A DNA stretch of 64,000 nt from Catenulispora sp. GP43 (GCF_041260665.1 NZ_JBGCCT010000018.1:1-64000), one strand, 5' to 3'; shown: positions 18,160-27,219, counted from the stretch's first letter. Translations and numbers: made by a program. The notes: generated by a model from the letters alone, not told the origin.

Positions 18160-18230
18160 GGCGTACAGCACGTCGACGACCGCCATCACATCGTCCAGGC
18201 CCGCGCGCTCGGCGTCGGAGGCGGCCGCGC

Positions 18231-19571
18231 TCAGCGACGACCACCAGCATCGAGTGAGGGCAGCGGCGGCTTGGACAGCCACGCCTCGAAGAACGCACCC
18301 AGGTCCCGCCCCGTCACCGCCGAGACCACCGCCACGAACTCCGCCGTCGATACCGTCGCGTGCCGGAACCGCCGCGTCCACGTCCGCAGCACCTCGAAGA
18401 ACACCTCGTCGCCCACCGACAGCCGCAGCGCGTGCAACGTCAACGCACCCCGCTTGTAAACCCGATCATCGAACAAGTCCGCCGGGCCCGGATCGGCCAA
18501 CACCACGTCCTGCGGCAACCGCGCCAGCCGTCCGTGCCACATCCGCGCCAACTCATCCGCCGACCGGCCCCCCGAACCCTCCGACCACAACCACTCCGCA
18601 TAACACGCGAAGCCCTCGTGCAGCCAGATATCCCGCCAATCCCCCAACGTCAGCGAATTGCCGAACCACTGATGCGCCAACTCATGCGCGATCAGCCGCT
18701 GCCCCTCCCAGTCCAACTCCATGTGGTTACTACCGAACATCGACACACCCTGAGCCTCCACCGGGATCTCAAGACGGTCCTCCGTCACCACCACCGTGTA
18801 CGCCTCGAACGGATACGGCCCGAACAACCGCCCGAACAACGCCACCATCGCATCCTGCGACCCCAGCGCCTCCCGCGCGCCCGCCAACCGCCGCGCCGGC
18901 GCCACCACCGCCAACGGCACCCCGCCGGCCACCCCCGGCAACTCCACCCGCTGATACACCCCGACCTGCAACGTCGCCAAATACGTCGCCATCGGCGCGT
19001 CCTGCACGAACGTCCACGTCGACGTCGACCCGCTGTGCGCCACCCCCGCCAACCGGCCGTTCGCCACCACCCGGTACTGCGACGCCGTCGTCACCTGAAT
19101 CCGATACGTCGCCTTCTGATCCGGCCGGTCATTGCACGGGAACCACGACGGCGCCCCCGTCGGCTGCGACGCCACCAACATCCCGTCCGCCAACTGCTCC
19201 CAGCCCAACCCCCCATACCGCGACGACGTCGGACGCGGCGCACCCCGATACACGATCTCCAACACCACCTGCTCCCCAGCGGCCACCACCGCCGGAAGCA
19301 CCACCTTCAACTTCTCCTTGCGATGCTCGAACCGCAGGCGCCGGCCATCCTGCAGAATCACCCGATCCACCCGCAGATCAGCGAAATCCAGCACGATCGA
19401 CGACAACGCCGACGTCGCCCACACCGTCAACACCGCCACCGCCGACAACCGGTTCGAACCCACCCGGTAATCCAGCGTCAACTCGTAATGCTCGACCACA
19501 TACCCGTCATTGCCCCGCCGCGGAAAATACGGGGCAGCCACACCTGAGGCCGCGCCATATCCGGCGCTCAC
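18231..19571 (-). CDS. M1-family zinc metallopeptidase coupled to Pls-like synthetase
   Basis: A 446-aa gluzincin. The zinc site HELAHQWFGN with the third ligand 18 residues later in LHEGFACYAEW is the exact M1 HEXXH-(18)-E pattern. The N-terminal beta domain (YELTLDYRV, STWTF, MATYLATL) is present. The usual GAMEN exopeptidase loop is replaced by VEAQGVSMFGSN. The ARM/HEAT C-terminal domain is missing, so it is a short M1 form. GTG 19571 overlaps the upstream synthetase stop as GTGA, with GGAG 6 nt before it. ATG 19586 is an alternative. No signal peptide is obvious. The coupling suggests it trims or hydrolyses the peptide made by the synthetase. Confidence 0.88.
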   Translation of the reverse strand: MSAGYGAASGVAAPYFPRRGNDGYVVEHYELTLDYRVGSNRLSAVAVLTVWATSALSSIVLDFADLRVDRVILQDGRRLRFEHRKEKLKVVLPAVVAAGEQVVLEIVYRGAPRPTSSRYGGLGWEQLADGMLVASQPTGAPSWFPCNDRPDQKATYRIQVTTASQYRVVANGRLAGVAHSGSTSTWTFVQDAPMATYLATLQVGVYQRVELPGVAGGVPLAVVAPARRLAGAREALGSQDAMVALFGRLFGPYPFEAYTVVVTEDRLEIPVEAQGVSMFGSNHMELDWEGQRLIAHELAHQWFGNSLTLGDWRDIWLHEGFACYAEWLWSEGSGGRSADELARMWHGRLARLPQDVVLADPGPADLFDDRVYKRGALTLHALRLSVGDEVFFEVLRTWTRRFRHATVSTAEFVAVVSAVTGRDLGAFFEAWLSKPPLPSLDAGGRR

Positions 19572-22500
19572 GCCTGCTCCGGCCACGGCGCGATCGGATT
19601 ACCCTGCCACCGCGTATGCGCCGGCACCGCCTCACCCCGCATCACCAACGACGCCGGACCCACCGTCGCCTGCGCCCCGATCTGCGCCGCCGGCAGAATC
19701 ACCCCCTGCGGCCCCAACGTCGCCCCCGCCTCCAGCCGCACCACATCCATACTCATCACCCGATCATGGAACAGATGCGTCTGCACCACACAACCCCGAT
19801 TCACCGTCGACGCATCCTCCAACACGATCAGATCAGCCTCCGGCAGCCAATACGTCTCACACCACACACCCCGCCCCACCCGCGAACCCATCAACCGATG
19901 CCACAGATTCAACGGCGCCGTCCCCAACCACGTCTCCGCGAACCACGGCGCCGCCACCAACTCCACGAAGTTGTCCGCCAACTCGTTGCGCCACACGAAA
20001 GAACTCCACAACGGCTGATCCGATACCCGGATCCGCCCCACCAAAGCCCACTTCGCCACCACCGCGACCAACCCGGCCACCACCCCGGCCGCCAAGAACA
20101 CCACACCGCCCAACAACACCCCCGCAGCCACACCCCAACTACGCGCGATCTGCGTCACCACCGCCACCGCGGCCAACGCCACCGCGACCGTCACCATCAT
20201 CGGCACCAGCCGACACAGCTCGATCGCGGCGCGCGCGATCATCAGCCGCCGCGGCGGGTTGTACGTCAGCGCGTCGTCGACGTCCTGGCCCGGACGCCGC
20301 AGCCGCTCCGGCGGCATCCCCAGATACGACTTGCCCCGCTTCGCCTTGTGCGGAGCCGCCGACAACACCCCGACCAGGCTCTCCTTCGGCAGCTTGCGGC
20401 CCGGCGCCACCATCCCGGAGTTCCCCACGAACACCCGCTTGCCGATCCGCGCGTGCCCCACCCGCAGCCAGCCGCCGGCCATCTCGTACGGCGCCACCAT
20501 CGTGTCGTCGGCCAGGAACGCCCCGTCGTTCACCGTCGTCATCGCCGGCACCGCCAACACCGTCGACATCTCCACGCCGCGCCCGACCCGCATCCCCAGC
20601 ACCCGCAGCCACGACGGCGTCAGGATCGAGGCGTACAGCGGATACAGCCACACCCGCGCCATCGCCATCAGCTGCAGCGTCGCCCAGGTCTGCCAGGCCC
20701 GCCGGCTGTGCAGCGGATGATCGCCGGCGACCATCCCCACACTCAGCGCCCGCACACACACCAGCGTCAGCAGCGCGTAGCAGACCACGAACACCGGCGT
20801 CGCCGGAAGCAGACCCACCAACGCCCAGCCGAAGCCCTGCCACACTGTCGCCGTGTCATGCACGAACGCCGCCACGATCAGCAACGCCGGGATCGCCGCC
20901 ACCAGCGGGAACAGGGCCAGCCCGACAGCCGTCGAGCCGTACACCAGCGTCCAGATCCTCGAGCGCTGTGCCTGCCCCGGCAGCCGCTCGGCCTTGCGCA
21001 GCCGCACCGCCGGCGACCCCGCCCACTCCTGGCCGGCCGGGACCACACCGCCCACCGACGACCCCGGCGCGATCCGCGCCCGCTCACCGATCCGCGCCCC
21101 CGGCAGCAACGCCGACCGCGCACCCACCGACGCCCCCGCGCCGATCCGCATCTCCCCGACCCGCACCCGGCCGCCGTCGACCCAGAAACCCGTCAGGTCC
21201 ACCTCCGGCTCCACCGACGAGCCCGCGTCCATCCGCAGCATCCCCGTCACCGGCGGCGGCGAATGCAGATCCACATCCGGACCCAGCCGCGCCCCCAACG
21301 CCCGCGCGTACAGCGTGTTCCACGGCCCCGTCACCGTCGTCAGCACCCCGACCCGCCACGCCAACTGCTCCGCGGCCCACAAGCGCAGATGCACCGACCC
21401 GCCCCGCGGATACTCACCCGGGCGCACGCCCCGCACCAGCAACCGCACCCCCGAGGCCGCGATCGCGATCCGGCCCGGCGGCGAGACGAACACCACGAAC
21501 CCCGCCGCCACCCACCACCACGACACCCGCGGCGCCCACGGCACGTCCACCAGGTTCCCCAACGCCGCCAGCAGCGTCAGCCAGCGCAGCGCACCGATGG
21601 TCGCCAACGGCACCATCGCCGCCACCTGCACCGCCTGCGCACCGCGCCCGACCGGCGCCACCTCCGGCAGCGACTCGGCGACCTGGTCGTCGACCGCCTC
21701 CGGGGCCATCGCCAGCAACCGCGCCGCCAGCTCACCCAGCGTCGGATTGTCATACACGTCCCGGACGGTCACCGTGGGATAGCGCGTCCGCAGAATCGAC
21801 ACGAACCGCGCCGCCACCAGCGAACTGCCGCCGGAATCGAAGAAGTCCACCTCCGGGCGCACCGGACGCTCACCCAGCACCGCCGACCACCGCTCGGCCA
21901 GCCAGTCCTCCGCGACCGTCAGCTCCGCCGCCTCGACCGGCTCCTCCACCCCCGGCAACGGCCACGGCAGCGCGTCGCGATCCACCTTGCCCGACGTGCG
22001 CACCGGCAGATCCCCGACCACCGCGATCCGCGGCACCAGCGCCGCCGGCAGCTTCTCGGCCAACGCCGCCCGCGCCTGCCCCGGCTCGAACCCGAAACCG
22101 CCCGGCACCACGTACCCGACCAGGATCTCCGCGCCGCCGGCCGTCTTCTTCACCGCCGCCGCCGCACCGGCCACCCCCGGCAGCGCCTGCAACGCCGCGT
22201 CCACCTCGCCCAGCTCGATCCGCCGGCCGCCCAGCTTCACCTGCTCATCGGCCCGGCCCAGGAACACCAGGCCCTCCGGATCGGCCCGCACCAGGTCTCC
22301 GCTGCGATACGCCCGATCCCAGTCCATCGACTTCAGCGGCGCGTACTTCTCAGCGTCCTTCTCCGGATCCAGATACCGCGCCAGCCCCACCCCGCCGATC
22401 ACCAGCTGCCCCGAGCCGCCCATCGCCACCGGCTCCTCGAGCTCGTCGACGACCACCAGCTCCCAGCCGTCCAGCGGCAGCCCGATCCGCACCGGACTCT

Positions 22501-23476
22501 GCCCGGTCAGCAACGCCGCACTGGCCACCACCGTCGCCTCGGTCGGACCATAGGTGTTCCACACCTCCCGCCCCGCCACCGCCAACCGCTCGGCCAGCTC
22601 CGGCGGACACGCCTCACCTCCGAAGATCAACAACCTGACGTCGGCCAGCGCCTCGACCGGCCACAACGACGCCAGCGTCGGCACCGTCGACACCACCGTG
22701 ATGCCGTTCTCCACCAGCCACGGCCCCAGATCCACCCCGCTGCGCACCAGCGCCCGCGGCGCCGGCACCAGACACGCGCCGTTGCGCCAGGCCAGCCACA
22801 TCTCCTCGCAGGAGGCGTCGAAGGCCACCGACAGGCCCGCCAGCACGCGGTCGGAGGTGCCGATCGGCGCCTGGCGCAGGAACAGGCCGGCCTCGGCATC
22901 GACGAACGCCGCCGCGTTGCGGTGCGTGACCGCCACACCCTTCGGCTTACCGGTCGAGCCGGACGTGAAGATGATCCAGGCGTCATCGGCCAGCGTCGGC
23001 GGACGCGACGGCTTCGGCTCGACGACCGGAGCCAGTCTCGGCGCACCGTCGTCAGCGATCGGGACCGGCTGGACCGCGATCCGCAGCCCCTCACCGATCA
23101 CCGCCCGCACCTCGGCCTCACCGAACACCAGCCGCGCCCGCTCGTCCGGATCGTCGGCGTCCACCGGCACATACGCGGCACCGGCCGTCAGCACCCCGAG
23201 GATCGCGATGTAGAGATCGACGGTCCCCGACGGGACCCGCACCCCCACCCGATCCCCGGCCCCCACACCGGCCCGGCCCAGGCGCGCGGCCATCGCCGCC
23301 GCCTCCACCAGCAACGCGGAGTAGTCCAAAGCCCGGCGGCCGTCGTCCAACGCCGTGGCGTCGGGATGCGCACGCGCCGTAGCGTGCAGAAGGTCGATGA
23401 GCGTTCGAGGCGCGGGCGCCGACGCCGACGCGTCGTACACCGCGGGGGCGTCCACACCGGACACCGGCTGATCCAT
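19568..23476 (-). CDS. Pls/PosA-type membrane NRPS (epsilon-poly-lysine synthetase-like)
   Basis: A 1302-aa single-module synthetase, close to the roughly 1320 aa of epsilon-poly-L-lysine synthetase. The adenylation domain is residues 1-505, with FTSGSTGKPKG, FDASCEEMW, NTYGPTEAT, YRSGDLV and RTSGK. A carrier domain with DFFDSGGSSL is near 545. Six hydrophobic segments then alternate with three soluble left-handed beta-helix acyltransferase-like domains (about 690-830, 980-1070, 1160-1300). There is no condensation HHxxxDG motif. My by-eye pocket alignment to GrsA gives D-A-E-S-I-G-T-V-V-K, close to lysine codes. The predicted product is an isopeptide-linked homopolymer of lysine or a related diamino acid, made at the membrane. 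ATG 23476 follows GAGG at 8 nt. Confidence 0.88.
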   Translation of the reverse strand: MDQPVSGVDAPAVYDASASAPAPRTLIDLLHATARAHPDATALDDGRRALDYSALLVEAAAMAARLGRAGVGAGDRVGVRVPSGTVDLYIAILGVLTAGAAYVPVDADDPDERARLVFGEAEVRAVIGEGLRIAVQPVPIADDGAPRLAPVVEPKPSRPPTLADDAWIIFTSGSTGKPKGVAVTHRNAAAFVDAEAGLFLRQAPIGTSDRVLAGLSVAFDASCEEMWLAWRNGACLVPAPRALVRSGVDLGPWLVENGITVVSTVPTLASLWPVEALADVRLLIFGGEACPPELAERLAVAGREVWNTYGPTEATVVASAALLTGQSPVRIGLPLDGWELVVVDELEEPVAMGGSGQLVIGGVGLARYLDPEKDAEKYAPLKSMDWDRAYRSGDLVRADPEGLVFLGRADEQVKLGGRRIELGEVDAALQALPGVAGAAAAVKKTAGGAEILVGYVVPGGFGFEPGQARAALAEKLPAALVPRIAVVGDLPVRTSGKVDRDALPWPLPGVEEPVEAAELTVAEDWLAERWSAVLGERPVRPEVDFFDSGGSSLVAARFVSILRTRYPTVTVRDVYDNPTLGELAARLLAMAPEAVDDQVAESLPEVAPVGRGAQAVQVAAMVPLATIGALRWLTLLAALGNLVDVPWAPRVSWWWVAAGFVVFVSPPGRIAIAASGVRLLVRGVRPGEYPRGGSVHLRLWAAEQLAWRVGVLTTVTGPWNTLYARALGARLGPDVDLHSPPPVTGMLRMDAGSSVEPEVDLTGFWVDGGRVRVGEMRIGAGASVGARSALLPGARIGERARIAPGSSVGGVVPAGQEWAGSPAVRLRKAERLPGQAQRSRIWTLVYGSTAVGLALFPLVAAIPALLIVAAFVHDTATVWQGFGWALVGLLPATPVFVVCYALLTLVCVRALSVGMVAGDHPLHSRRAWQTWATLQLMAMARVWLYPLYASILTPSWLRVLGMRVGRGVEMSTVLAVPAMTTVNDGAFLADDTMVAPYEMAGGWLRVGHARIGKRVFVGNSGMVAPGRKLPKESLVGVLSAAPHKAKRGKSYLGMPPERLRRPGQDVDDALTYNPPRRLMIARAAIELCRLVPMMVTVAVALAAVAVVTQIARSWGVAAGVLLGGVVFLAAGVVAGLVAVVAKWALVGRIRVSDQPLWSSFVWRNELADNFVELVAAPWFAETWLGTAPLNLWHRLMGSRVGRGVWCETYWLPEADLIVLEDASTVNRGCVVQTHLFHDRVMSMDVVRLEAGATLGPQGVILPAAQIGAQATVGPASLVMRGEAVPAHTRWQGNPIAPWPEQA

Positions 23477-23866
23477 TCGGGCATCCTCGCGTCGGCGGGG
23501 CGGCGCGCGCGGTTCGCGGGCCTGGCCGATGTCAGGATATCAACAGAGATGATCACGCGAATTCCGGCAGCGCCCCGGGGATTACATTCGGGCGCCGCCC
23601 TCGCCGTGCCGGGACGGCGCGGACAGAGGACGAACTCAGCGTCATCACAGCGTAGCGAAGCATCGGCGGTGTGGCGCGGGCGTGGTGGTGGGATGGCCGG
23701 CGGGTGTCTGGATCGTGTGTTCTTTTTTTGGGAGGTGCTCCCCCGGCGCAGGCACCGATCCCGTGATCGGCCTGGTTCTTTTAGGAGAGTGCCGCCGAAG
23801 GCGGCTCCTTGCAAGGTTGTGGTGAAGGTGGTGGTGACCCAGGTATGGAGAGAGGATAGGGGCCTG
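23477..23866. other. Non-coding upstream region of the Pls-like gene
   Basis: About 390 bp without a convincing gene. It contains a run of seven T at 23724-23730 next to a short GGGAG/CTCCC hairpin, and an inverted repeat CCGATC-CCGT-GATCGG near 23756-23771. A stronger hairpin with GCCGCC/GGCGGC arms around a GAA loop lies near 23790-23810. Part of it must be the promoter and leader of the synthetase gene. It is visibly less GC-rich than the genes around it. Confidence 0.5.
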
Positions 23867-24157
23867 TTATCTGTCTTCCTTCGTCAGCAGGCAGTCGCTC
23901 AGCATGAACAGGCCGAAGATGACTTGCGGGGACTGCTGCCAGCCTCGCGGTAGTCGATGACAGAGCAGGGTTCCCAGGATCTGCGGACCGGCCTTCAACA
24001 CTTCCTTGGCGAACAACGGGATGCCGACGCCGATCAGCCCGAGAGTGAACAGGTTGGCCACAGCGAAGGTCAGAAGCAGAACCCGTAGCTGCCGGTGGCG
24101 CAGGACGATCGCCAAGCTCTGGGACAGTTCCACGAGGACTGCTTTGCGGGGCTGCAG
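23867..24157 (-). pseudogene. MFS transporter remnant
   Basis: The minus-strand frame from about 24157 to the TAA at 23867 encodes an internal piece of a major facilitator transporter: LSQSLAIVLRHRQLRVLLLTF, then AVANLFTLGLIGVGIPLFAKEVL, two adjacent membrane helices with their cytoplasmic loop. No complete N- or C-terminal half is present, and the following residues (CHRLPRGWQQSPQ) do not look like MFS sequence, so the gene is decayed. It is divergent from the ArsR-type gene at 24235, the usual layout of a regulator and its exporter. The stop lies inside a 13-bp sequence repeated at 25345. Confidence 0.65.
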
Positions 24158-24222
24158 CTTGTTCGATCGCCGCGGCCGGCGCTGCCGGTCGGTCGTCGTC
24201 GTCCGCCGAAGTGTCACCCCGC

Positions 24223-24234
24223 GATAATTGTCGT
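24223..24234 (+). promoter_or_regulatory. Leaderless promoter with overlapping palindromic operator for ArsR-type gene
   Basis: GATAAT (24223-24228) is a near-perfect -10 box ending 6 nt before the ATG at 24235, so transcription should start at the start codon. The 12-bp sequence CGATAATTGTCG (24222-24233) is an imperfect palindrome over the same bases, a plausible autoregulatory operator for the downstream winged-helix repressor. Confidence 0.55.
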
Positions 24235-24981
24235 ATGAGCACGACGCGTCCGGTGCCCGACGAGATCCCGCTGCACGCCGGAGCCGAACTGGCCGCGATC
24301 GCCCGGCTGCTCGCCGACACCACCCGCGCCACGTTCTGTCTGGCCCTGATCGACGGCCGCGACTGGACCCCGACCGAGCTGGCCCGGCACGCCGGCGTCG
24401 CACTGTCGACGGCCACCGGGCACCTGAACGCGATGGTGGCCGGCGGCCTGCTGACGCAGGAGCGCCACGGCCGGCACCGCTACGTCCGCCTGGCCGACCC
24501 GCAGATCGCCGAACTGATCGAGACCCTGGCCGCCGCCGCACCGCCCCTCCCCTCCCCCACCGCCCGGACCCTGTCGGCCGACAACCGCCGCCGCGCCCTG
24601 GCCCACGGCCGCACCTGCTACGACCACCTCGCCGGCCGCCTCGGCGTAGCCGTCGCCGAAGCGATGACCGAGCGCGACCTGGTCGACTGGCAGCACGGCC
24701 TGCGCCTGACACCGGCCGGCGAGCAGTCACTGGCCGAGCTGGAGATCGAGGTCGCAGCCGGAACGCAGCGCCCGGCCCTGCGCTCGTGCCTGGACTGGAC
24801 CGAGCGCCGCCCACACCTGGCCGGCACGATCGCGGCCGCGCTGTGCGACCACGCCCTGGAGCGGGGCTGGCTCAAGCGGATCGGAAGTACCCGGGCGGTG
24901 GCGGTGACGCCGGTCGGGTGCGAGGTGTTCGGGGAGTGGCTCGGGCTGACGGAGCAGGTGCTGAGGCCGGGCGGGGTTTGA
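24235..24981 (+). CDS. ArsR/SmtB-type winged-helix transcriptional regulator
   Basis: A 248-aa regulator. The N-terminal ArsR-like winged helix has IARLLADTTRATFCLALID, then the recognition region WTPTELARHAGVALSTATGHLNAMVAGGLL and wing HGRHRYVRLAD. A long C-terminal part (about residues 110-248) is common in actinobacterial ArsR proteins of this type and may hold the effector site. No Cys-rich metal-binding motif is visible, so a small-molecule ligand is more likely than a metal. It is probably leaderless, and sits divergently beside the MFS remnant, its likely former target. Confidence 0.88.
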   Translation: MSTTRPVPDEIPLHAGAELAAIARLLADTTRATFCLALIDGRDWTPTELARHAGVALSTATGHLNAMVAGGLLTQERHGRHRYVRLADPQIAELIETLAAAAPPLPSPTARTLSADNRRRALAHGRTCYDHLAGRLGVAVAEAMTERDLVDWQHGLRLTPAGEQSLAELEIEVAAGTQRPALRSCLDWTERRPHLAGTIAAALCDHALERGWLKRIGSTRAVAVTPVGCEVFGEWLGLTEQVLRPGGV

Positions 24982-25401
24982 GAGCGGGAGGCGGGCGTCA
25001 GCGACGACGTGGACGCGGCAACGATCCGCAGTCAATCGATCGAGCATACGTTTGCCCCGAGCGAGCGACTGCCGTCGATCCAGCCTTAGCGTAAGACTCA
25101 TCACGGACGATGAGTCAAGTATCGCTGTGGGTAGCGGCGTGGAGTTCCCGGTGCCTGCCCACGTCAAGGACCTGGCACAGCTGGCCGGCGCGAAGCGGTC
25201 CGTCGGCGCGTTCGAACTCGGCGGGGATGGCCAGGTAGGCAGGCTGGGCGATCGTCGCGTCCGCGCCAGGGCCGTCCTCGGCGTGCAGTTGGCCACCGTT
25301 GAAGCTGAGCTGAACCGGTTGGCTGTCACCCGAGAGACCGCACTGCGGCATCTTGGGGCCTGTTATCCGCAGAACCGATCGACACCTGTCCTCTCCCGGG
25401 T
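24982..25401. other. Gene-poor region with possible degraded coding sequence
   Basis: About 420 bp without a recognisable gene. A minus-strand frame 25351-25115 could encode 78 residues beginning MPQCGLSGDSQPVQ, directly after the 13-bp repeat at 25345. A plus-strand frame overlaps it. Neither shows a family I recognise or a good ribosome site. The area has lower GC and lies between two 13-bp direct repeats, so it may be a scar of past insertion or deletion. Confidence 0.4.
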
Positions 25402-26196
25402 TCAGCCCGGCTTGACCGCCAGCGTCGCAAAATAGTGCGACATGTACTCGGCGGACGCGTCGGACTGGTGCGGTGCCTCCGCGAAGCCGGTGAGGACGAA
25501 CCCCGCAGCGAGTTGCCCGCCGATCTGCTCGGTGAGGGTGTGACCGTACTCGAGAGCGCCGTCCGCGCCGAACTTCGCGGCGCGCTCCTCGGCCGTGTAA
25601 TGCGTGACGTCGCTGTAGGGCAGCTTGTGCACAACGACCAGCTCGCCGCGCTCGTCGAGGGCGTCGGGGTCGAACAAGTACGCATCAGGGTTGATGAACC
25701 CCGCGAGCAGGGTTCCGCCCGGTCGCAGGATGCGGAAGCACCCACGCCACGCCGGTGCCAGGTCGGGGACGAAGCAGTTCGAGACCGGGTGGAACACCAC
25801 GTCGAACGCCGCGTCGCCGAACGCGCTGAGGTCGCGCATGTCGCCCAGGACGGTGCGCAGCTCCAGTCCGTCGCGCTCGGCCACCATCCGGTCCTGGCCG
25901 AGCTGGCCCGGCGAGTTGTCGAACACGGTGACCCGCGCCCCCGCGGCGGCCAGGATCGGGCCCTGCTGGCCGCCGCCGGAGGCCAGGCACAGTACGTCCT
26001 TGCCGGTCAGGTCCGCCGGCAGCCAGGAGCGGTCGAGGGGCTCGTGCCCCATGAGGACGATCGACCAGTCGCCGTCGCGGGCGCGCTCGACATCGCCGGT
26101 ACTCACCGGCCTCGACCACTCGTTGCCGTCCCGGACCAGCTTGTCCCAGGCCGCCCGGTTGTGGGCGCCGGGGTCGACGACGATGTCCTGCACCAT
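25402..26196 (-). CDS. Class I SAM-dependent methyltransferase
   Basis: A 264-aa methyltransferase. DVLCLASGGGQQGPILAAAGARVTVFDNS is the SAM-binding motif I with the acidic post-I residue. FDVVFHPVSNCFVPDLAP and ILRPGGTLLAGFINP are the motif IV/V region of the Methyltransf_11/25 type. A GGGAG site lies directly upstream of ATG 26196. It follows the LLM oxidoreductase gene on the same strand with about 150 bp between. Substrate not predictable. Confidence 0.9.
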   Translation of the reverse strand: MVQDIVVDPGAHNRAAWDKLVRDGNEWSRPVSTGDVERARDGDWSIVLMGHEPLDRSWLPADLTGKDVLCLASGGGQQGPILAAAGARVTVFDNSPGQLGQDRMVAERDGLELRTVLGDMRDLSAFGDAAFDVVFHPVSNCFVPDLAPAWRGCFRILRPGGTLLAGFINPDAYLFDPDALDERGELVVVHKLPYSDVTHYTAEERAAKFGADGALEYGHTLTEQIGGQLAAGFVLTGFAEAPHQSDASAEYMSHYFATLAVKPG

Positions 26197-26352
26197 GAAC
26201 TCCCTGCGACAGCTGAGCGGACACCAGCGGTACTGCCGGTGTGGTGCCGTCAGCCAACACGATCACCGGTGCGGGATCAACGAGAATTAGCGGGCCGCCC
26301 CGAGACCGGCGACCCGCAACCCCGCCCTGCAACGCTGCCCTGCAACGCTGCC

Positions 26353-27219
26353 CTACAACTCCGCCATCGCCGGGATCATCTCCCGCCCGATCAGCTCCAG
26401 CCGCTCCGTCTGCCACACGTCCGGCACCGAGCCGTGCACCTCGGCGACCCCCAGCGCCGCGAAGCCGCGGATCTGCTCCATCAGCGCCGGGATGTTCTCG
26501 CCCTTCTCGCCGATGTTCAGGGGCATCATCACCGTCTTCTCGATGCTGTCGTAGTCGCGACCCTCGGTTTCGCAGTGGGCGCGCAGGACGTCGAGCTTGT
26601 GCTCGAGTTCGGGGGTGGCAAACAGGTTGCAGGCCTGGGCGTACTTCGCGACCAGGCGCAGGGTCTTCTTCTCGCCGCCGCCGCCGATCAGGATCGGCGG
26701 GGTGCGCAGCGGCTGCGGGGAGTTCAGGGTGCGGCCCAGGTGGTAGTGCTTGCCCTCGTAGGGGGCCTCGCTGTCGCTCCACATCTGCTGGCAGATCTGC
26801 AGGGCCTCCTCCAGGCGCTCGAAGCGCTCGGCGGTGCTGGGGAAGAACAGGCCCAGGCCCGCGGCCTCCTCGCCGTTCCAGGCCGCGCCGATGCCGAGCC
26901 AGGCGCGGCCCTTGGACAGCACGTCCAGGGTGCTCACGGCCTTGGCCAGCAGGCCCGGGTCGCGGTACGTCACCGCCGTGACCCAGGCCAGCAGCTGCAC
27001 CTTCTCGGTGCGGGCCGCCAGGAAGCCCAGGGCGGTGTACGCCTCGAGCATGTCGTGCTCGGCCGGGCCGACGTTGCCGATCTGGAACAGGTGGTCCATC
27101 ACGCTGACGCGGGTGAAGCCGGCCTGCTCGGCGGTCACGGCCACCCGGGTCAGGTCGTCGGCCAGCGTGGCGGGCCCGCCGGGGTAGGTGAAGTCGGGGA
27201 TGTGCAGCCCGAGTTCCAT
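26353..27219 (-). CDS. LLM-class F420-dependent oxidoreductase
   Basis: A 288-aa TIM-barrel luciferase-like protein. The N-terminus LGLHIPDFTYPGG, the motif VSVMDHLFQIG, the barrel strands VQLLAWVTAVTYRDPGLLAK and GRAWLGIGAAWN, and RTPPILIGGGGEKKTLRLVAKYA match F420-dependent LLM enzymes of actinobacteria. They typically transfer hydride to or from F420H2 on diverse small molecules. ATG 27219 has GGAG about 11 nt upstream. An ATG at 27234 lacks a site. Confidence 0.9.
   Translation of the reverse strand: MELGLHIPDFTYPGGPATLADDLTRVAVTAEQAGFTRVSVMDHLFQIGNVGPAEHDMLEAYTALGFLAARTEKVQLLAWVTAVTYRDPGLLAKAVSTLDVLSKGRAWLGIGAAWNGEEAAGLGLFFPSTAERFERLEEALQICQQMWSDSEAPYEGKHYHLGRTLNSPQPLRTPPILIGGGGEKKTLRLVAKYAQACNLFATPELEHKLDVLRAHCETEGRDYDSIEKTVMMPLNIGEKGENIPALMEQIRGFAALGVAEVHGSVPDVWQTERLELIGREMIPAMAEL

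Noticed and set aside
23724-23745. Rho-independent terminator near the T run
   Set aside because: The T run precedes the short hairpin on the plus strand and would be an A run after it on the minus strand, so the order is wrong in both directions.
25115-25351. 78-residue minus-strand frame as a firm gene
   Set aside because: No recognised family, no ribosome site, and it overlaps a plus-strand frame of equal quality. It is kept only as part of a gene-poor region.
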